From the NCBI GenBank assembly GCA_004794655.1, contig SMMW01000596.1:248001-312000 (forward strand): a stretch of 64,000 nucleotides of DNA, read 5' to 3'. How positions within the stretch are numbered: the stretch's first letter is position 1; each line of letters starts with the position of its first letter. The notes below the pieces were generated by a model that saw only the letters and a program-made list of their open reading frames with translations, made no database searches and had not been told where the DNA came from. Of the stretch, positions 48,556 to 60,500 are shown in pieces. Source of the stretch: Marisa cornuarietis. Its lineage: Eukaryota > Mollusca > Gastropoda > Architaenioglossa > Ampullariidae. A program made the position numbers and the translations under genes.

Positions 48556-51500
48556 ACAAGTGCAAACAGAAATAGGTTCAGATATTTTAAGAAACGAAGA
48601 CATCTTTTATATTATCAATATTATAGATATTTCACGTTTTTGTAGATTTGAATATGACAGGCACAATAGTAATCATAAAGGAAAATTAACAATTACCAGG
48701 AGCACCAGAAATATCAATTAAATTTTAACTGTAAATTAACGTGGTGTTCATGTTTTTGTTTCCACTGACCTCTGCAGCACGCTTATCTTCCGGAAATTCT
48801 TTATGTATGGGAGAGGTGCAGATCTTCTATAACAAACGCTGGGGAGTTATTTGTGCTGGCGGCTGGAGTGAGGAGAACACCGGTAAGTAGCACACCCCCT
48901 GGTCATGCGATGAAACCCATCGCTGTCTCGGGATCTGGATTACAATTGTCAACATCCATTTTAGTGCCTTTATAGCCAAACAGTTTCTCATATACGTACA
49001 GTATATGTACAATACTAACACATATCAGTATGTTGCATTATTTGTCATTTTTATATCCTATTGGAATTTACTTTTATTCACTTTATCGAATAAATAAGGA
49101 TATGTTTGGTTTCTTTCGGCTTTGCTTTATCCTATAAAAACGAAAGCTTACATATCCATTTAATAAAAATTCAGTAACATGGATTACTTCAGTTGACCCT
49201 TAACCCTCACCTGTGAGTGTTGTCATGTCGTACCAGCTGTCGCATGCAGAGACCTCGGATACGACAACGGCTATCACCTGTGCTGCAGCCCTTTTGGCAG
49301 ATATTCCCACCCTATTGCAGAAAACGTCCAGTGTACGGGAAGAGAGCAGGCACTGACTAACTTTAGTCACACAGCTCCTCAAAGTGCTTATTATTGTACG
49401 AACGATGTTGTTTCAGTAGCCTGCTACAACGGGCCAACTCCTTCAGGTAGGTTCACGTGTTCTGGATAGTTACAATATCCCACCCTTTTTTGTGATGTTT
49501 TCTTATGTCCTTGTGACAAAATGTTTCCACATTACTGCAGGACCGATCCATGGTTCCATAGTTCCACATGACAGACACGGTTCAGGATATTGCATGACAA
49601 GCGTATTTCCACACATTTGCATGACATTTGTATGATTTAGTATTTTTCGTGACAGAACTGTGTTTCCATATTTTATCACGACAAGCCTGTTTCCATATAT
49701 CTGCATCATAAACAAAGTCCAAACTTTTGTTCAAACAAAGTCGCGATTCTTCTTCTAATCACATAAATGTAATGGACCACTGTTGTAAATAATTCTCCGT
49801 GTTTTGCTCTTCAGACTATACGTTCTCATTGGACGGCGGAAACGAAAAGAACTCAGGTGAGGTGCAAGTCACCTTCATGAACATCACGGGCACCATCTGC
49901 AGCGACAACTGGGACGACACCGACGCCAGAGTGTTCTGCAGGGAACTGGGCTTCCTGAAGGGTCAGGCTTTTAAGCATCGTCTCTCAAATCGTCCATTTT
50001 GGATGACCGATGTGCACTGTACGGGCTCGGAGCGCTTTCTGAGAGACTGTCCCAAGACCCTGGCTGCCGTGTCGCAGTGCTCGACTCAGTTCTCTGCTGG
50101 AGTAACTTGTTCAGACATAGAAGGTCAGCGGAAAAAGACTAGTACAATATCTGTTTGCTGTGATTGTGACAAAATTGTCTTTAAATGTTTAACTATTTGC
50201 TGTCATTGTTTTCTTTTCCTAGTTGTATATCTATATAATATAGCATTATTTTCCATAATATTATATTTTTATGGCTTGTACATGTCATCAAGTCTGTGCT
50301 TGCTCATTTTAATCCAGCTGTAATATTTATTTTTGTTGTTGAAGTCACCAAGCAGGTGTACTTAATTTTTTTGTTTATATATTGTATCCCATCCTGCCTT
50401 GCGAGCAAAGAGTTGTTAAGAAATTTTGAGCCTTACTACAAATGGAATGTGTAAAGGTTTTTTACTCACAAGGGCCACACTCTGCCCAGGTATTAACTAT
50501 CGTTTGGCTGGCAGCAACTCTTCATACAAGGACGCGTGGAGGTGCAGGTTAATGGTACCTGGGGTATTGTGTGTGGAGACGGCTATGATTCATTGTGGGC
50601 AAAAGTCTTCTGCAGGATGCAGGGTTTTACGGAAGGATATATAGATAACGTGGGGAGTTACCCAGACCCTCACCACAACAGCTATCAGAACAAACTCATT
50701 TGCAACGGAGACGAAGCTGTGCTGGACGAGTGCCCACAGTCAGGCTGGAAGACCGCAAACCCGTACTACTGCCCGGATGGTCCTGTCACAGTCGCCTGTT
50801 ATGATGACGGTAAGCTGAGGCAGGTGGGATTCTTCCTGTGCTCTTTGATGTAATTGCTCCCAGATAAGGGTGTGACATTCTCCCTGGTCTTTCAACCAGA
50901 ACGTGAATACTGGCCCCGGGGAATGGGCACGTGGGCACTAGTTACTCAATACTAGCCGCCTACGTCAACATTAACTGCAGGGGAAAACAGACGATAATCA
51001 CACGTCGGTCATTCAATTACACAACTTGGCTCACGAGCCCCCACCCCTGTCTTCCCCGAACACAATACTCAACGACGTGTGATTTCAATGGAACAATAAA
51101 GAAAAGTTTTATTAAAAATTACAAAAGCATTTCAAACAAAACACAATCAAATGGACTCGTCTAGGGGGGGTCCCAATACTATCCGTGCTAGAGCGTACTT
51201 CTGATGTTACAGTGCTGTTGCCTCTCTTTACAAATACCATACACACTCGCAAGCGCACCAACTTAGCTCTGTTACAGCTGGTTTGTTGAGAGTCCAATAC
51301 TTCAGTTGACTGCCACGACACACTGACGATTTCCCTTCGAAGTGATGTCTGATGGTCTGACGTCTTCCTCCCTCGAACTGTCACCACGTCAGAGAGCGAC
51401 GACTGCTTGTCCCGGTGACCCAGATTCGAGCCTTGTACCACTCGAGGTACACACGTGGGTTCCTCGACGACTGCAATGCCTCGTACAGCCGCCACGCAAA

Positions 51501-54500
51501 CACCACCACAGACGGTCTCAGTCCTTTGAGACCCGACGACTTCTGGCGGCCTCAACGTTGAGCCTCTACCTCTCACACCGGTAGAGCGAGCCCACAGTCA
51601 CACAGCCCTTTCCTCTCCACGACGACAGTAGACAGTCTTGACAGTACCTCGTCAATTACTTGCGTCCTTCTCTCAAGGTTCTCTAACCCGACTTCTTTCC
51701 TCCCGAGTCTTGCCCTCGTGGCTAAGACTTGGTCCGAGGCAGAAGTGTAGCTGGCGTTAGAAAGCTCAAGTTGTTTTGGCTGGTGACCCGTTGCTCCCCC
51801 ACTCAGACGTTCGCCGAAAAGCAAGCGAAGTGTGTTCTTGTCTCTCTATTTTTCTCTCCACATTCTCACAGATACATACATCGAGGGATGCCATTGGTCA
51901 ATAACTCATCATCCAATCAGCTACAATTAGAGTCAGCAAACGACAGGAGGAGATCTCTCTCTGACCACAGGCCACGCCTACAGGTGGTTGCGGTCAGGCC
52001 CTGTATGCATGTAGCCCGGAAAAGGGCCTTATTCAAGAATAGCGCCTATTAGGGTGAATAGCAGTGAAAAATCCGTATGCATGGGAGCCCGGAAAGGCTT
52101 TCCGGCCTGGCGGACCGCGTATAAAGTTATTCGACCTCTCGGGGCTGTATAACTCGCTATTCACGCAGAAAAATGGCGGCCCTCGTTGTTTTTCAGTGGC
52201 GAGAACGCCGATTGATGCAAAGAAATCGGGTGTTTCGTGACATATCGCAACCGTTTGAAGTATTTGATGATGTAGAATTATATCACAAATTTTGTTTTTC
52301 ACGAGAAAACATTTTGGCACTGACTGATGAAGTGGCATGCGAGATCGCTGTCACCAATCGAAAAGGTGCCTTAACACCATTGTTACAAGTGCTTGTAACT
52401 CTGCGATATTTTGCTACATCAAGTTTTCAGGATGTGTGTGGCGAATTAATTGGAGTAAGCCAGTCAACCGTCAGCCGCACTGTGGCGAGTCACCGACGCT
52501 TTGTTTCGGCGAGCACGCAATGAAATTTCATTGCCGAACCAAGCTCGTGCGGACTTGACGAAAAGACAGGTACATACCGTACATCGCACCTACGGAATGC
52601 CAAACGTGATACAAACTTTGGGTAAAAATGCCTGTCTGTCTATGATAGGAACAGTTTAAACACCTCCCAAATAAAACCCGGTGCTCGAGAGAGATTTCCT
52701 CCAGCAATATTGTAACTCCAGACTCGCTGAAGTTAGCTTTACACGCACGCTTATTTTGTAGCATGTCAGTAAGTTGACTGTAACCAATGTCTGCTGACCC
52801 TGCCTTGACCTGTGTTTTCGGGGAGCACATTGTTAGACACGGGAGCTGACAGGGCCCAACACTCTTGCCTATTTTGGGTGAAAGTGGCGAGTTTGGCCGA
52901 TGACAGCTAAAAAAACAACAACAAACAAACAAAAACAAAAAACAAAAAAACGATGCTATGATATGAAGTAGTTTCCTTTACCTTCACCGAAACATCGTGT
53001 TTTCGCTTGCCTCTAAAAATAGCAACGGTTCTCCCCACTACTACTCGCGTAAAGCTATTTGAGACCGAATAGAGCTTTGTGCATACGGAATCACGATGAT
53101 CACTATGCACGTATAAGTCTCGAATAGCTTTTCGCGAAAAGCAGCTATTCGCGCGAGTCCTTATTCGATTTACATGCATACGGGGCCAGGTGGCTAAACC
53201 TCCCTCCCCCTTGTCCTATTACGTGGTTTGGCGGGAACCAGGTGCGGGCTGCCCCGAGGAATCTTTTTCCTCTCCCCAGACTTGTTGACTTCTAGCCAGC
53301 CATCGGTCACGCATGGCGGCCGAAATCACTTAGCACCTTTCTGTTCCACGCGTTCATTTAGGCGTCCATACCAAAACATACGCCCCCTACTTCCTCACCA
53401 AAGGGCCTCAGGCTTGTCAACAAGGCGCTCTAGACACTAAGTGGGCAGATTGTTACCTACCCCCTCGAGTTATCTCATGACAAAGGGTGTGTCTGCTTAT
53501 CTTTCATTTTACGTCTAAACTAAGCTTATTCAACAAGTTTTCATCGATCAAAATTATTCCACTTAAGTACCATTATAATGAACCCTCGATCGGCGTGTGC
53601 ACATGCTCACACACAGCGAGCATGAAGATTTTTTTGTGAGAAGGCTTGCCCGAACACCATAAGGAAAAAAATGAAAGTGGGGACCATAATAGTTCCACGA
53701 CTTAGCCTTAAAATATTTAGCATCATTACGGAACGCGCTGTAAGGAAACAGACATATATTATAAGGTGCGATATAAGTCCGAAAGTAAGTCTAAGACACA
53801 ACAAGAAGGTTATTTTAAGGTGAGACATCGACAGCCGAAAATGAACTCCAACAACCAGGGTTTTTCCATTTCACTCTTTTTCATTACGTGAGGAGGCAAC
53901 AAAAATCCCTGTTTTTAAACTTTGCCATGAAAACAGTGTTGCTTTAAACTTCTTTAGTGTAAATAGATCTGCTTCTGAATTTTTGATGAAAAACCTACTT
54001 TAAACCATGACCGTGCAGGCAGCGCTGTTGTCAAAATGTTCAGTAACAACAGCCTTGTTCTCAAACTTTGCAGTGCGCGTCGGAACATCATATGATCAAC
54101 ACGTTCGCAAGGGTCCAGTTCAGTTCTACAGAAACAACACGTGGTACAACCTGTGTGACACGGGCTTCGACGACGTCACTGCCAGGTGCTCTGTTACACG
54201 TTCACTTAATCACCTGATTTCATTCACTTTAATATGCATTCTTCTTACCTTGCATAATGGCCAGCAGGCAATCAGAATTCACCGCGGCCGCATATCCATT
54301 AGACGGAATACTATATTTTACTTCAAAAGAGTTGAAAAAGATAATGTGCAAACACGACATAGATTTTGAAGAAATGAGATAAAGGCACATAGGGACATTT
54401 TGTGGATATTGTTAATTCACAGTAAAACAAATGAAAAAATAGCACAGCAGAAAAACGAAAACCAAATAACTCATGTATATGCTAAATATTACTATAACAA

Positions 54501-57500
54501 TATGTAGTGTACTTATTAATACCCACCCTTCAACACACAGACGAGTCTGCCAAGACCTGTCGTACGTTGATGGTAGAGCTGTCTGCTGTTCAGCCTATGG
54601 AACGTCTTTATACCAAATAAAATCGTATGAGACCAATCTAAACTACACTATGCGGTGCCAAGGAACAGAAAGCGACTCAACTGACTGCCTCAGACCAGGA
54701 GACTGTCTGTCGGGAAACTACGCCTCAGTTGTTTGTTTCAGCAGTACAGATGTTGTTGATGAAGGTGAGTGAAGGCCAGTAAAAATATGAAATATCTTAT
54801 GGCTGCCAGACTTCTCATGGCTATTGACGGTGCAGTTTCGTTTTTATGACCACGGAAGGTGATTGCCTCCATCCCCAGTCCTTGCATTATTTCATATTGC
54901 ACTATATTCGTCTGTGTGTCAGGCCGTTTGCTGGTCGATCGGTCTGTCATTCCGCCAAACTACTTTTCTGTCTATTTATTTACACGAAAAAAGGAAGACT
55001 AAACATTATTAGGTTTCTGTAGAATTATTTAATGTCCTGGCCTCCCATTTTTGAGGTCCAGGTTTATCGACTCCATTCTTTGCCAGTCTGTTCGTGTGTC
55101 TGTAGACCTGTCTACCCATCTGCCTGTTTGCTTGTCGCGTTATACGCTATTTCCTCTGTAAAACACAAAACGTGAATTATATACCCTAATGTCGTAGGTT
55201 ACACGTTCGAGCTCGAGAACATCACAAAGACTACCGGGCAGGTGGTCGTGACACACCTGGGCGTGGAGGGACGCATCTGCAACACCTTCTGGGACGACGC
55301 GGATGCACGCGTGCTGTGCAGGTCACGTGGTCATCAGGACGGCGCCGCTTACCACTACAACGACGTCTACCGCCTGACCAGCAAGCGGGGTCCCTACTGG
55401 TTGAGTGACATCAACTGCACGGGGAATGAGGCCTCACTCGGGGATTGCCCCTTCAACGACCGCCTACATCTGGGCAACTGCAGCACGGCGGACCTGGCCG
55501 GCGCTGTCTGCTTCAACGACACCGGTAACATTCTAGACTCCTCTCCTGTTATCAGCACACACTGACTGTCAGGCGTTACTACTGTTATCGGTCAATTTAA
55601 GTTTCTTTTAGTCACTTTCTGGATCCACTTTACAACATATTTCTACTTTTAAACACGTCCAGGCCTTACGTCTATTTAGATCATCAGTTTTATAGAAACA
55701 CAATACACAACACAGTTTTATGACTATTTAAGCTAAAATAAATGTTTTTAATTAAACCGCTTTTGTTCACGTCGCAAAATTTTTGTACGGGTACAAATTG
55801 CATAGGAGTAATTTTTGTAAAACTTTTCTGAACATCAGAACATTTGTAAGCTTCTGAAACATCTTGTACAACTAGACTGTGGAATACATCTAAAAAAATC
55901 TATTACCTGAAATACTTTGTTTACAAGTTAGTATAATAAAAGGAAGCCGGAAACACATTTCTCGATCATTTTTGCTGAGATATTTCGTTAAAAGGCTTGT
56001 AGTATACAGGTATGCGGTTAACATATTTCTCGATCGGATTAAGTCTATACGGCTTTGGTATATCAGCGGCAAAAATCTTCTGTAGAATGCAAGGTTTTCC
56101 GGTAGAAATTATGGATTACTCGGGAGATACTCAGACTCTCTCAAACAAATCTGTCAAATCTCGCTCATGTACAGCGGAGTCGAAGATGTGCTGGACGAGT
56201 GTCTATTACACTCTAGAGTACAAGCAATGCTTCAGCCACAGATTGTAGGCGGAAATATGTGACATTACTCCTGTAAATGTCGTTTTATGTGTCATTCAGA
56301 AACCTACCTAACCACGAGACTTTGATACCCAACCCTTAACGAGTAGCGACAGCAAAATTCACATCAAACACTTTGTTGTTTGTGAGCAGGGATACAGTAT
56401 CGCCTTGTGGACGGTGATCGTGAGGGTGCTGGCCGAGTGGAAATATCTGTGGGTGGACTCTGGGGTACCGTGTGCGACTTTGACTGGGGTGACGAGGACG
56501 CCAGCGTCCTGTGCCGCACCCTGAACTACACGGACGGGTACGCAGTGGGCGATGCTTACTATGGTCAAGGCCCTGGTCCCATCTTGATGAGCGATGTCAG
56601 GTGCAAGGGGTCAGAGAGGTCACTGGCCGAGTGTCCACAAACAGACTTGAATAATAATTTCTTCCTCAGGATGATAGGCTGTAATGATCTCAGTAACAGC
56701 GCTTCTGTCGTCTGCATCGACAAGAGTGAGTCCGCGGCCTCGCGCCAGTACGTTTCTGTTGTAGTGGACGCCGATTGTATATTTTTTGCGTAAAAAAATA
56801 CAAATATTACGAAAGTAGAAAATACAAGGATTGTGTCACATTGCATCTTATGTTTATAATGCGGTAATCCTTAGAATAGATAAAATTATGACAACTTTAT
56901 GCAGTCTTTTCGAAATTTGGTATGTAGGATGGAAATAAATGAAATGTAATTTAAAACCTTAAATAAGGTAATGATGTCTATTTATTCTGTCCGAAAGAAT
57001 TTGATTTGATTTTCGTATTCTTTTGCGTAAACCTTTCTGCTTTGACTCCTCACAATAGACGCACAGCTAATAAGTTTGCTTTGTAATAAATGTATCTTGT
57101 TTGCTAGTCAAACTTAACCTCGGTTTCAACGCTTCTATGGGAGCTGTCATGGTTTACTTGGGAAAAGCCTGGACCCTGATCTGCGGTGAAGACTTTGACA
57201 CCAACAGCGCTGTCACTGCCTGCAGATCTCTCGGATTTCCGCACGGACTGCACGTGCCAGGAGGCGACTTCGGCCGAGTGGACGCTCCGATCGGGTTCAC
57301 ACATGTGCGGTGCACAGGCCGCGAACCTGGCCTTCTGGACTGTTCTTACAATGTCACCACCTCGTGCAGTTCAAGGTCATACGCCTCCGTCGTCTGCAGC
57401 CGCGAGCCTTTCGTTGAGACAAGTGAGTCGAGTTCGATTCTCTTTCTTGTTTCATTTTGTTAATTTTGCTTCCATGTATTTATTTGATTCTAACAATAAA

Positions 57501-60500
57501 AAGTGTAGGGTATATTGCTATTGTGCTTTCTAAGGACCTGAAAAATGAAGATTTTTGTACACCAATGACAGTCGTTTCACTGAATAATGCTGGCATCTCT
57601 GCATGAAAATGCAGGAAACATGTAGCACATGAAAGCGTAACGAGGCAGGAACTCCTGAAAACGTACCAACCTGCATACCTATGGAAATGTAAACTAGGCG
57701 ACAGACAGACAGTCAGAGAGAATAGCTTTGCGTTTAAAAAAGGGATGAGTAGTGAGGGATGAGGACTGTATAATATCGACTGGTCAAGGTGCTGCTTTTA
57801 GTGGTCAGTTGACTTCTCCCTTGAGTAAAATTTCACTGATTCGGGGTTACCTCTTCCCATTTAGGCAGCTACCTGGTTACGTGACCTGCTGGGCTTCCAC
57901 AGCTGTTCCCAGTCATCCTCATACTTATATTAATATGTGGCCGTTAGGTGATAGAATACTTTATCTATTTCGAATTTATGTTTGCAGACATGTAGGGAAG
58001 GACTTGTAAATTTTATCTCAAACTTTTTGTCGACGAGGGTTGAAAGTGCGGATTATGGAGGACACCATGGGTGAACCCCACCATGGTCTTATCAACGTGC
58101 AGGTGGAGGGGGTGTGGGGCGCTGTGTGTGCCGCAGGCTTTGGGTTCACCGAAGCCACGGTGACCTGCAAGGAGCTGGGCTTTGCCGGCGGAGTCCCCTA
58201 TACTGCGCACTTTCCTGACAGAAACAGAAAGGTGATAATATAGCACATTTCACTCCAACATCAACAGTTAACATATAGTTTAAGTGTTTCTTTTACCAAA
58301 CAGGCTGCTGTTTTTTCGACCGACGCTGGTATAAGAAAGAATATAGTCTACTTATGAACTGAGATATAAGGGCAAAGCTTACTATGGTCAAGGCCCTGGT
58401 CCCATCTTGATGAGCAATGTCAGGTGCAAGAGGTCAGAGAGGTCACTGGCCGAGTGTCCACAAACAGACTTGAATAATAATTTCTTTCTCAGGATGATAG
58501 GCTGTGATGATCTCAGTAACAGCACTTCTGTCGTCTGCATCGACAAGAGTGAGTCCGCGGCCTCGCGCCAGTACGTTTCTGTTGTAGTGGACGCCGATGG
58601 TATATTTTTTGCGTAAAAAAATACAAATATTACGAAAGTAGAAAATACAAGGATTGTGTCACATTGCAACTTATGTTTATAATGCGGTAATTCCAAGAAT
58701 GGATAAAATTATTACAACTTTATGCAGTCTTTTCGAAATTTGGTAGGTATGATGGAAATAAATCAAATGTAATTTTAACCTTAAATAAGAGGAGAAATTT
58801 CGAAACTAAGGTATTTCCAGACAACAGAAGTCTTGTAGGCTAATCTTAGTCACCAGGTTTGTGATAAATATAGTGTCTGGGAGGCTTCCTGTGATTGTAG
58901 TTGCTAATGCGACTTGATTCACATGCTTCTTTCTTAGTGTCACTAGATACATGTCTGGCTGCTTCTCGCTGTAACTTATATATGTCAACACCTCTGCCCT
59001 TACGATCACTGGGAGAGAACGTTTATCACATCATGGTGTCAATACTGTCACTGTCACTGCAACTGTCACTTAGCTTATACGTGGGGTCCGGTGGCGCAAG
59101 GTTTAGCAACAACAGTGAGGATTGGCTATCCTGTGTTCAGATCTTGTCTAGAAAATGCTTTTTTTCCTCGGCATGTAGCTCCTGTCAGCCTTAGTTGCTG
59201 ACGGCGTAAAAGCACCAGTTCTACCACATTTCTTGGAATTGTACTGTTTCAATGCCGCTATCACTAGGTTCATGCTGCTTCTGTACTGATGCCACTACAC
59301 CCATCGGGAAATGTACCGCTGTATATATATATATATATTCACACGTTTCAGTACCGCTGTGGCTATATAAATATATATACTTTAATATCACTTTTACTAG
59401 AATTTTTCACGTTTATGTGTTACTGTCATTGTCACATGACATATTCTGTACCTGTCACTAGACTACCAATGTGTTTCTCTAAGTCTGTCACTAGAAACAC
59501 TCGCTCACTAGACACACCGTGCTTCTGTACCGCTGTCACTAGACTCGGTGTTTCTGTACCACAGCCCATCCTGATGTCGGACGTGAAGTGTCGTGGTGAC
59601 GAGAAAACTCTGATCAACTGTCAGTACACAACGACCTCCACAACATCCTGGTGCGACTACTACGCCCCTCGCGCCGGCGTCCTGTGCTACAACGACACCA
59701 GTGAGTCTGTCGACATTGTTTGCCTGTGCTAGTGTATTCTATGAGATGTTACAGCTGCCTCATGTTACCCTGTGCTAGTTTATTCTATAAGGGAGCCCAT
59801 CTCCCCGATATCCTTGAAGACTATAGACAAGACATTCGCCCTAGTCAGTAATGTCCCGTTGTGAAATCCAATTTCATGTACTAGGTTGGTGTTGTCATGT
59901 GTGTGGGACTGTTTGTGACGGTATTTACGTGCTTTCTTCTTTGATCAAATCATTTCACAGATTCATACATTGCTGCTGCCAAACAACTTGAAAGTGATCT
60001 TTGTTGACTTGCAGACGGCATTTCTTATCGCCTGGTCGGAGACACTGACCCCAGGCGGGGACGAGTAGAGATGCGGTATGGCGGAGAGTGGGGTATGGTC
60101 TGTGTAGAAGATTTCAATTCGCGGGCAGGTGGACCAGCCTGCAGAAGTCTCGGATACAGGGGAGGTTTGGCCGTGACAAAATACAGGTCAGTCCTGCTCG
60201 CGTATCCTGTTGCCGTCTCGTTTACACAGCATTTAATAATCGTTCACTATCAATGATACAGCCTACTGCCCGTTGATTCTGTAGCAGGTCAGCGGATTGG
60301 ATGAAATGTTAAGAAGGTAAACAGACCAATTGATGAAAGTTTATAAATATTTGTAATCACATAAGTATCATTATCTGCCCTACGTGCTAACACATCCACC
60401 AGTGGCTTTGCTTTCCACTTAAGGCTCTCGTCTTCACAACAGGTTTGTCTTGTGATCTCATTACAGGTATGAAGTTCCTTCCAGTGACTTGTTCTGGTTT

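Larger units (their letters stand above)
51997..53187. mobile_element. PIF/Harbinger-like transposon, internally deleted
   Basis: Seventeen-base terminal inverted repeats: GGCCCTGTATGCATGTA at 51,997, and GGCCCCGTATGCATGTA read inward from 53,187. It contains the N-terminal part of a HARBI1-like transposase on the + strand and a Myb/SANT-like fragment on the minus strand, the two-gene arrangement of PIF/Harbinger elements. The DDE core is missing. The 3-base target duplication expected of the family was not evident. Confidence 0.8.
50875..53482. mobile_element. 2.6-kb composite insertion in the B21-B22 intron
   Basis: Absent from the matching intron of gene A (3,121-3,465). The 9-base repeat aagggtgtg stands on both sides (50,866-50,874 and 53,483-53,491). 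A Harbinger-like element is nested at 51,997-53,187. The outer parts contain minus-strand frames (51,112-51,576; 51,573-51,824) without recognised domains. A 9-base target duplication would fit MULE-like elements, but no TIR was found on the outer ends. Confidence 0.7.

Noticed and set aside
51112..51576. 154-codon minus-strand frame
   Set aside because: No recognised motif; it lies within a mobile insertion and has no supporting copy in the window.
56565..56846. Minus-strand frames opposite SRCR exons (also 8,238-8,438 and 57,104-57,304)
   Set aside because: They are shadows of conserved SRCR coding exons on the + strand.
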